From Enoplolaimus lenunculus (taxonomy: Eukaryota; Nematoda; Enoplea; Enoplida; Thoracostomopsidae), in assembly GCA_030248215.1 (NCBI GenBank), contig JASANG010000798.1:1-64000 (forward strand): 64,000 nucleotides of DNA, read 5' to 3'. How positions within the stretch are numbered: position 1 is the first letter of the stretch; every line of letters begins with the position of its first letter. The position numbers were made by a program, and so were the translations under genes. The notes below the pieces were generated by a model that did no database searches, was not told the DNA's origin, and worked only from the letters and a program-made list of their open reading frames with translations. Below, in pieces: positions 55,156 to 64,000 of the stretch.

Positions 55156-58100
55156 CTGTAGATCGTGTTCTGGAGTCCATGGGCTGAAGTGTTTAAGTAA
55201 ACCTGAGCCAATTACGCAAATAATAGGTAATAGCATATCGCCATTAGGTCACATATTTTACTCTATATTTCCCACTTACAGTTGCGACATTTAAGATACT
55301 TTTCAAAGTGGTTGTAAGATACATAGCATTATATATTTTAATTTGTTCTATGCTGGAACAATCTCATAATACTTGTGTACAGCATCACAGCTTTAATAAT
55401 TGAGAATGTAAATTATCGGCGGAAATGCTTTAGATTAACCCCTTCTCACATAAATATTGTTGACATTTTCAGTTGTATGTTTCAATCGGTTTATTGGTAT
55501 GTAGTACACGTTGTTGAAATGACGCAATACTTTTGGTTGAGTTACAATTATCGTATTTGCTTCATATATCATTATTGCGTTTAGTGGCCTATGTTAGGCT
55601 GTAGATTTAAGCTTACGCTTAATATAGTTATTTGTGAGCATACAAAAAGCGTCGAAATCAGGTTTTAATAACAATACTCAGCCTAACAAAGGCCGATTTA
55701 CCGATGCTATGCTTTTGCAGTTTAAATTCAGCGTTTCGGCCGTGTGGTTAAATATCCGCACGACTTTAGCTGATAGCAGTTTAAACAGTTAGTGAATGTT
55801 TCACTCAATAAGTTATTATATTCGCGATGGCGCATAATCTGTATCATTAAAGCTGGAACACCTAACATACGTATTTTTGAGCATGGTCCAACACTCCAAC
55901 GTTGAACAAGGATTTGTTGTTACTTTTATAATCTGTTCAGAAATTACTGAAAGCTTAATCTGCTACACATACTTTGAGAGTTGGCGTTGCAAATGTCGTA
56001 TAGCTACTAGGACTAGCGTATTACTTACTAAATCGTTTTACTTGTAATTTCTGGATCTGTAGTTAGTGCTGCAAAATTTAGCATCGTATAATACAACGTG
56101 TTGCACAGAGAATTTATTTTTGTAATTGCAGATTTTTATTATCGCTTTGTGGCAGGTCCATTCTGTGAGTGGTGTTTATTGTTTGACTATGGTCGTTTGT
56201 TATGTTTCAGAAAATATAATATGCTTAAGCCAGATGTCAATTTTTAGACAGCAGATGTTTGTCTTGGCGCTCTCTAAGCCAAAATCTCGCCTTCATAATT
56301 TTCTTTTACCCACAAATACAAACACGTTCGAAGGTCTGTAAAGCAGTGATCGCCGCTGGTTTCAGCATTACTTTGTTTACAATATTTTCCCAAAACAGAA
56401 TAATGTGAAATGTCTGTGGAAAGAAAACTTGTATACAGATTATTGTGGTTTCTCAAACTTTTGCGCATTGCGCAAAAGCAGCTGACTATTTTTTATTGCT
56501 ATTGAGTGGTTGAGCTCATGGCATAACTGTTTGAAATATCCTCTAAAGTACTTAGTAAATACTAATCTTTGATGATTCCGATGAAGATACGGAAATTTTC
56601 CTTGGGTCTTTTATTACTGAAGTATAATACCTATTATATCTTATCAGCTGTATATGTACCACTAAATACAAACTGTTGGAAATATTTTCGTTTCGTCGTG
56701 TGCCTATGTATTGATGGGCAGGGTAAACTTATCGGACACTTATTAATGAATCTACAACACTTCGTCGCCCTAGAAAGCTTGCCGACAGGCTGCATCCTAA
56801 GCTTAAGTCTAAGCCTAACGAGATGAACGAAAAATTATCAAATCGATGAGATTTCGGATTACAAGTTGTTAGGCGACGAGTTGCCATGCGACGAATTGTC
56901 GTGATACCCGTATCAATTTGTCAATTACGTATGTGAACTATTGCGACACTTTTGCTGTTATCGTGGTGTCATGTGTTTGTGTTTTGATGTATCACCACAG
57001 GTGGGGCGGCGCTATGCTTTCTGACGATTTTAATACCCACCGGCGTCGCCGACCACCGTGCGGCATTCTGCGACGCAAATTGCCACACGGGTTCTGACGT
57101 GCCTCAAACTAAAAGTCAGATCGAGTATAGTGCTGCCCTAAAATATTCGTTTTGTTCGACGTATATAATAGTGCAAAATTATTTTTGGTAAACTGTGATA
57201 CAATCCCTCATGTATACAATATATGTATCATTCGTTATGTATGAAACATTAGTTCATCGTAGCAGTCAAGTGTGTGCAAGCGTGCAACTCACCACTCGCG
57301 AGGTAATTTTTGAGACACTGATACAAATTAGATTATTATCAGATCTCGTGAGCAATCTTGCGCCACACTGTAGTCGTTGGAGAATTGCACGAAATGAAGT
57401 CGTTGGGGTGAAGGGAGATTGTTCATGAGATCTGTGTTATCTAAAATTCACCTAAAAAATTACCATATTTCAAGAATTGTTGGTTGCGCCGTTGTAGATT
57501 CGGGCAATTCGCTAACGTGTTTTGTAATGTTAGACGCATCTGAATGCTATCGTGAACTGTTGGTTATGAAGCGAAAGTAGTGTGATTTGGTTTGTTACTG
57601 CAGAAATACAGTCAGCGTACATTCGTAGCCGTTTTGTGCTTAGGATAATGATCTTATTACTGTTCCGGTACATTTAGATTTTATAGGACTGTAATTTTTT
57701 CGTAAAAACATTGATGAGACTGAGAAGATGTTTTAAGATATAGGCCTTGCTGTTCTAACAATACGCTGAAACCTAAATTATTTATAGCTTAAGCCATAAC
57801 ATCTTATAACAATTACATAGCTATTTACCACAGTGTTCTGCGGGCATGGGGAGTATGCTTCGCCTGGCTGGCCCATTCAGACACCCTTGTTTCCTTACAA
57901 TTTTGTTGTCAGTTGTATGAAACTATAGCGAAACTTAAATACGTTATATACACATGGTCAGTCTTGTAGACCACCAATTATGGACAATCTTATTAGAATT
58001 AATGCTACTTTACTTTGGCATAGTAAAGCAGATGCTGCTGTGGTATACAATTTTAACCTTAAAATACCGCATAGTCAATTGCACATTTTCTTCACAAATT

Positions 58101-60899
58101 AAGTCTAATGATAAGCCTAAATTTTGTCGAAATCTGAAAATTTCGAAAACTGTCGAAATACAGTGTGCAGGATCGGCTACAAACTGTAGGATTGTGCATG
58201 GAGCGCAGCGCATATTTGACTTTAAATGCTGAAACAAACCATACATTCGTAATATTATTTGAAGCTTTGATGTGCACAACAATGTTCAAAAATGTATGAT
58301 AGTTGGCACATTTAGTGGTGTTTTTTTTGTTTTTGGCAAGCTTTAGTTTAGAAATTATATGTAAATGTGTGTGTTTTTGGCAATTGCTGTGTATATTCGC
58401 TTTTGCTTCTAATTGCTTTTGATTGATAATCAAGGTTTAAAGGTAGCAATCAACTAAAAGTAATTGAGGCGAAAGTTAACGTAATGTTTTGAGAATTAGC
58501 GAAGAATAAAATTGAACTGAATCTATTTCTTGGTGCAGAAACTGTTCAGTCGTATGTGTATAACAACCGTAATATTTAAGATCACACATTCTCAGTAAAA
58601 CAAAGTGCTTATTTCAGGCCAGTAGCCAACTTCATAGGAAAATTTTGGTGTTACAAAAGTTTTAGTTTTGCGTATAAGTCATGTGAGATGTCCGCGTTCC
58701 GTTGCTAGAATCTTGTAGGCCCGTCTAGCATATTAGGCTAAACTGTGGTTCTTGAGTCTTTTTACCAGATAAGCGGATATTTATGGTTTATAATCGTGAA
58801 ACGCCTAGTTCTTGTTGTCGTATTAGTTCTAATTTTTAGTGTTCTTTCATTTAATATAAAGATATGTATGTGTATTGTATTTTATTTTGAGATTGAAATA
58901 ATGAAATATAGTGATCGGTCTACCTCTTCTAAAGGTCACTCTTCTAAAGGTCAATGTATGTTGACTAAATTTAATTTAAGATCGAATATTTTAGCTATAG
59001 TTAGACTTAAAAAAGCTTCGCAAGAATGATTAGCAAAACACAGTTAAATTTGATAGTATTTTACGATCTGATGCTAAGTTTAGAGTGGCGCTATAGTCAT
59101 CGTACGGCTCTGATCCGGGTGCATGAAGGCATTAATTAACTAAAAAGTATAGTCCATCCTGAAGATTGTTCTCACTGTTGATTCATGTGGCGTATATTTG
59201 GAACAAGGATTAAACCCGATTCACTGCTTTCATTATGAGCGCTGCGCGTTTACTAGAGTGAATAATAAACGGTCAGTCTTGTGGTTTTGTAGAAATCAAG
59301 CCCAGAAGTGTCTTGCCAGCTTATCTTAGGTAATTCTAAGTATGACGTTGTATTTAAAATTATCACTCGAGTACGTAGTCAAATAATGTTCGGGTTACTA
59401 AAATCTAATATTTACTTAAGTTATTCTGAAGTATTTGGTCAAGTTGCCGACTCAAGTAATTTGTCACCTTAACTATGCGAACAAAAAATTAACGGATAAC
59501 TGTCAGTTGTAAGTTTCAGTGCGGTAAGAAGTAGAATTCTAGAAATCCAGCCAATTTCGCCAATTTTTCTGGCGAACATTAAACTATTAGTAAGTTTCAA
59601 ATATAGATAGCTGAGCATTAGTTAATAAGCGATAGGATGTCCTAGTATAAGCCATGAGTTAAGATTTTGTCTCTAAATTTAAAACAAGAGTAAGCTTTCC
59701 CACTATAACAAGTACTTCTATGTTAAGCAGTACCATATAAAACCTTTCCCGAAAAGTATACTTCTGTTGTGAGTCTACAAACTCACTACGTCTGAATTAC
59801 CGATACGCCACTCTATTCCAATCCGTGAGCTACGCAACCATGCAAAGTTTTCGCTGCAATTATTGGCTTTATATACCGTAAGTTGGCACTACAAGATACA
59901 TTAATCAATACACCATGAACTAGCATCAGTTGTTGCATGTAAACGTTGTTTATGTCATTGTAACGAAAAAGTTATATGCTGTTGGCCTATGCTAATTATA
60001 CGGGCTTGTCCAATGGGCGACAGGAAGACTGGGAAACTTAGAGACTAAGAGGCTTGGGCTTAGGTTTAGGCATAGGATTAAGTCTATGTTTTGGCTTAGG
60101 CTTATGCTTTAACTAAGGCTGAGTAGGCAAGAACCTATAGTTAATATGGGTCGTACTCTTTTTATCGTTGTAGTTGTTTAGCGCGGTATTCTGCTTTTGT
60201 GGTAACATTCTTGCGACCTTTATTGTTGTAAATGTGTGTCGTCAATTTCTGTCAATAATTGGTGGTAGGAGACAAGGATTGAACAACCTCCTGTTGTAAG
60301 TATCGCCAGTGTTGAGGGTAAACATTGCTGTGAAAATAAAGTTTTATACAATTTAAAATCACTTGAAACTCGATTCAGTATGGACGTACAATTTAGGGCT
60401 CGTAAAGATACGGAAAAGTGACTGTAGGTATGATTATTTTCTGTGTCAATATGTAGATTTTCATTTCGGCGTAGGTAAAATGCTAAATTAAGTTATTACC
60501 TAATCTGTTATAAATAATTGATTTGCAATAAAACTACTTTCGGTGGCAGGGTTCTGTTTTTAATTGTTGACGACACGCAATTGTCAGCGTAGTATTGTCG
60601 TATTTTCACAGTTTCCCCGGTGAGCAAATAATAAACATCAATGGATTGTTTTTCATTGTGATCGCGTCGACATTTTTCGATCGAAAGGCTGTCGTTGGAT
60701 TCTGGTACTAAAAAATTGGAAGATTTCTGATGTTGTTTAATTACCTTTGTACAAAACAAATAGTGTAGATACCTGAAGCGCAAACATCAGTTATCAATTA
60801 TTTAAAAATTAAATCAACGCTTTATTTGTATGCAAATAAGTACCATTCAATGATTTTTCACTCTTAAATTTCGGTGTACAAATAATATAGGCTGCATAT
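55156..60899. other. Gene-free stretch
   Basis: The quietest part of the window. It has only a GTTGTTAGGCGACGAG half-MITE (56845-56920), TTAGGC scraps near 54150-54235 (just left), 56797-56819 and 60048-60115, and short unconserved frames. Regulatory or non-coding RNA content cannot be judged from sequence alone. Confidence 0.35.
56845..56920 (+). repeat. Half-copy of the GACGAATTGTCG MITE
   Basis: GGATTACAAGTTGTTAGGCG then ACGAGTTGCCATGCGACGAA-TTGTCGTGATACCCG. Matches 16186-16366 and 25250-25335. Confidence 0.5.
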
Positions 60900-61244
60900 C
60901 AGGGTGCAACCGGTGTTGAAAAATACCGAACCCGAAGGTCAACAAAATTAGTCGAAACAGGAGGTGAAGCCATATTTTAAGTGGTTAAAACTACGGTTGA
61001 TTTGCTAATTTTAGCAAATATAAACGTGTCAAATTTTTGGTTTTAAGCTACTGTTTTACGAAATCTCCGCAATTTTTACTCAAAATAGTATCAAAAGCTA
61101 AAACAAAACGCACAAATTAAATAAATTTTGTACACCTATGCAAAATTTCACTACTGAAATTGCCGCATTCTCCGTCAGAAATTCTATCGGAGCCGGAGGT
61201 CGATTCTCTGCCGGAGCCGGTCGCACATTTCCGGTTGTACCCTG
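60900..61244. mobile_element. hAT-like MITE with CAGGGTGCAACCGG ends, copy 2
   Basis: CAGGGTGCAACCGGTGTTG to TTTCCGGTTGTACCCTG, 345 bp, with CCGGAGCCGG words inside the right end. A 7-mer TGCATAT lies on both outer sides, consistent with a slightly eroded target duplication. Confidence 0.7.
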
Positions 61245-61535
61245 TGCATATGAATACTTAACACGAATAAGAACGGAATAGTTGCTCGCAACAAAGGTAC
61301 AGCCGGCCAGGCCAGAAGTCAAAAAAACCTGAGCTGGAGATGTAGCAAAATCAAATTCTAAAATCACACGAACTCAGTAAGTTTTCACAATAAAACATAT
61401 AAAAGCAAATGATTGTATTGACTGAATTTAAATAATGTCAATACTATTTACAGACTTAGGCATTTGCTGAATTTGCCAGAACTGAACAAACTTAAAAAAG
61501 GATATACATAGGCACCGTATAGGTATCCGAAACGA

Positions 61536-61730
61536 GGCCAATGTTACTTTTAGGACCGTAACAGAAGATCAAGCGTATTCCTATGTCTAAGCGTTCGTAT
61601 TCCTATGTCTAAGCGTTGCAAAAATGTATTCCTAAGCCTAATCCTAAGCAAAAAATTGTAGTCTAGGCTGTAATCCTACTCTTCTACAGACCCACCTAAT
61701 ACCGGGACGGCCCTAAAATTAACATGGGCC
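61536..61730 (-). mobile_element. TTAGGC-bearing MITE family, sub-family with TTAATTTTAGGG ends
   Basis: GGCCAATGTTACTTTTAGGA-CCGTAAC at the left and GGACGGCCCTAAAATTAACA-TGGGCC at the right. The interior has CCTAAGCCTAATCCTAAGC and repeated TATTCCTATGTCTAAGCG. The ends differ from the TGTAAAGATCAGGGG type, so at least two sub-families share the same core. Confidence 0.65.
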
Positions 61731-61799
61731 CAAAACGAAATAAGTGTATCTAAAATAAATCCGAAATACATTTCAGCAATTAAAGTTTGTCGTTTATAT

Positions 61800-62630
61800 A
61801 GGATGCAACTGGACGTTAAAACCGAACCCGCAGTTAGATGTCCGCAAAATTTGTCGGAGCCAGAGATAAGTAAAATCAGTCACTTAAAAATACATTCTCA
61901 AAGTTTTTACAGTAAACTATAAAGTGTTGCCAAGAAATGTTGGTTTGACTATCTTCAGACATATTTCGACGATCTAGACTTTAAAAAAATTTCCCGAAAG
62001 TTTCTGTAACAGGCTCGCTAAAACAACGCATTTTTTAACAAATACATTTCCGAAGTTTCCAGAAGTTCCGGCAAAAATTTTACCGGAGCTGGAGCCGTAC
62101 TGTAGTAACCCGAATAAGAGGGGGAAGGTAATAAGAGGGGTCCCCATTTTGGGTCCCAATCAATATGAGTTGGTATCCCTAATAAGAGTCCGTAAACGGA
62201 TAGAGTCCCTAAGCCATAAATAGAGTCTATAAATGTCAATTATACCTAATTGTAGCGCATAAATGACTCCAGGACCAAATAAGTTGAGTTCCAAACTTTA
62301 AAGCGTTTTTAAATTTTGAAAGTGCATTTCTAAGTATAACCTTGCATTATCGCTCAAACTATTGAGTATTGATACAAGACAAATAAACGTTTAATTCAGT
62401 GGATAGTTGCAGTACCGGATATATCAGTAAAGAAGGGTGGCGGAGCGTGGGTTAAAAATATATAACTGTCCGTAACCGAATAACCGAGGGTGCCCTCTGG
62501 AGATGCAAATAAATATCAGTCGCCCCTCTTATTCGGGTCGCTACAGTAGATTGAGATGAGCAGTAAGCTGGAGACAGAGGTCAATTTTCAGCCGGAGCTG
62601 GAGGCGGAAGCAAACATCCGATTGTACCCG
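61800..62630. mobile_element. hAT-like MITE with AGGGTGCAAYCGG ends, copy 3, interrupted
   Basis: Left GGATGCAACTGGACG and right CATCCGATTGTACCC are the family ends, with CCGGAGCTGGAG words in both sub-terminal parts. A TA-flanked MITE (62100-62546) is inserted in the middle. Without it the element would be about 380 bp, like the other copies. Confidence 0.65.
62100..62546. mobile_element. TA-flanked MITE (CTGTAGTG ends), copy 4, nested
   Basis: 447 bp from CTGTAGTAACCCGAATAAGA to TCTTATTCGGGTCGCTACAG with TA on both sides. It splits the hAT-like MITE at 61800-62630, giving a clear relative age. Confidence 0.8.
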
Positions 62631-63070
62631 CTCTACAGTTGTTAATTTACACAAAAAGTGAAAATTGCATCATAATGTCCTCAAAGTATTGTTTAATGCA
62701 TTATATAAATACGTATTTTAACACAATTCCAGTTGTTGCAGCTTGTGCAAGTGCTAATTTTGCTTCAATCAGCCAAACATATCTTGGTTTGCGACAAAAT
62801 CTCTTCTGTGAGAAAGTTGTTTTTAGATGAATTTCAGGTAGGGAAGAAATCATGTATTTTTCACTATCCTGTTCCGGTAATAAATCCGGTATTTTTTTTC
62901 CGATATTTTAATATTGAAAATTTTCTCATTCGGAAATTAAAAAAAATTTTGTTCTAACTGTCCAATATTGTCTAAGTGTGTATATATTGCAAAAATTTTC
63001 AATTTGTGCCATACTACATAATTTACCATACGTTTCTAGCTATTACATCGCTTTCAGGATTTTGGCATTC

Positions 63071-63190
63071 TAGGCTTAGGCTTAGGCTTAGTAATAGGCT
63101 CATCCATACACTTAGGCTTAGGCTTAGGTTTAGGCTTAGGCTTAGGAAAATGCTTATACTACTGTACCGGCCCTGTTCTATACATGGGCC
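63071..63190 (+). mobile_element. TTAGGC-bearing MITE family, left-truncated copy
   Basis: Two (TTAGGC)n arrays split by AATAGGCTCATCCATACAC, then AAAATGCTTATACTACTGTA-CCGGCCCTGTTCTATACATG-GGCC. The arrays are the longest in the window (up to about five units with one variant). Confidence 0.65.
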
Positions 63191-63295
63191 GAATTTTGAA
63201 ACAAGAATCAGCAAAATACACAGAATTATGGATATTTTGATATTGCGTGTTTCAATTGGATTGACAGAACAATAAAAATCGTTTTTGTGACCAAT

Positions 63296-63405
63296 AGGCC
63301 CGTAACTGCAGTACTATATGCGTATTCCTAAGCCTAAACCTAATGCTAAGTTTAAGCGTAAAATGAGCCGATGCCTAAGACTAAGCCTAAGCATATGTAT
63401 AAAAT
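63296..63405 (-). mobile_element. TTAGGC-bearing MITE family, truncated reverse copy
   Basis: GGCCCGTAACTGCAGTACTA, then TATTCCTAAGCCTAAACCTA, AAATGAGCC, and CCTAAGACTAAGCCTAAGCA. The other terminal repeat is missing. Confidence 0.6.
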
Positions 63406-63841
63406 TGTGCTTCTTCAGGCATTTTACAGGCGCACAGCAACTCTAGTTTTATATCAGTCATATTTTTACCAGACTTAAAGATTCTTAGGAAGGAACCGCC
63501 CGGGGGCCGTATGTTTTAGTTTTGAAGTATCAACCAACATAGCAACATTTTTAACGCAACGTCAGGTGTATGAAAAGCGTCACCCAGGTACCAGAATTTG
63601 TCACTTTACTTTTGTTCATATTTAAATGAACAAGGAACATAGCTTGAGTGGTTTTCATTTTCAAAAAATTTGCACCGCCTCCCAAATTGAATGGCTTTGC
63701 CCTGTGCATGACATAAAAAGCTCTTATCCATATAGATCTATTATTAGTTAATACGTTTTTGCTCAAACACCAGTTTCCCTGGAAGTAAATGATAACCATG
63801 TGTCTTATTAACTGGCCTGCTATTGGTTTTCATACAAAACC

Positions 63842-63989
63842 GGGCCAATGTAAAGAACAGGGGCGGAACAGTATTATAAGCATATTCCTAAGCCTAAGCC
63901 TAAGCCAAGCAAAAAAATAGTCTTAAGCTGACGCGTACAGTTTTTTAGTCCCATAGAAAAACGTTCCGCCCATAATCTTTACATGATCC
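63842..63989 (-). mobile_element. TTAGGC-bearing MITE family, compact complete copy
   Basis: GGGCCAATGTAAAGAACAGG-GGCGGAAC to GTTCCGCCCATAATCTTTAC-ATG form inverted ends. Between them are CCTAAGCCTAAGCCTAAGCC and GTCTTAAGCTGACG. About 148 bp, with only one TTAGGC array instead of two. Confidence 0.7.
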
Positions 63990-64000
63990 AAAACCGGAAA

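Noticed and set aside
63071-63190. TTAGGC arrays as a telomere or telomere fusion site
   Set aside because: The arrays are short and occur at the same internal site of a dispersed MITE, with MITE ends around them.

Overview
Eukaryotic (animal) genomic DNA, AT-rich and crowded with small repeats. I recognise one host gene. It is a diacylglycerol lipase (sn-1-specific DAGL, the enzyme family that makes the endocannabinoid 2-arachidonoylglycerol), read on the + strand from 6353 to 17669. Spliceosomal introns, a Polinton remnant, tRNA-derived SINE-like copies, hAT-like and TA-flanked MITEs and pearl-like elements point to an invertebrate metazoan. I cannot name the species. The many TTAGGC hexamers sit inside a dispersed MITE family and say nothing safe about telomeres or nematode ancestry.

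Layout. 1-2594: Polinton/Maverick fossil, a DNA polymerase B tail fragment followed by a palindrome carrying two facing integrase copies. 2595-6350: pearl-like (Helentron/HINE-type) elements with ACGG microsatellites and ~150-175 bp core repeats, palindrome-rich MITEs and tRNA-derived sequences. 6353-17669: the DAGL gene. Exons 1-4 encode the four-helix membrane part, a Cys-rich segment and the entry to the lipase fold. Two alternative 3'-terminal exons follow (13273-14649 and 16422-17669), each encoding a complete Ser-Asp-His lipase module with its own stop codon. Introns and flanks hold a LINE RNase H fragment and several MITEs. 17670-64000: no convincing gene, but a dense mosaic of MITE families, tandem repeats, a three-part nest of hAT-like elements (44301-46816) and a second pearl-like element (48370-49612).

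Working model. Splicing of exon 4 (phase 0 donor) to either terminal exon (both phase 0 acceptors) would give two lipases of 854 and 811 residues. They share the membrane anchor and differ throughout the catalytic half. Both keep the catalytic residues but differ in the lid/cap region and in a long, low-complexity linker that replaces the shorter regulatory loop of vertebrate DAGLs. This pair of swappable catalytic exons is the most interesting biology in the window. Exon boundaries are read from splice signals, phase and remembered DAGL sequences; no transcript or database was consulted.
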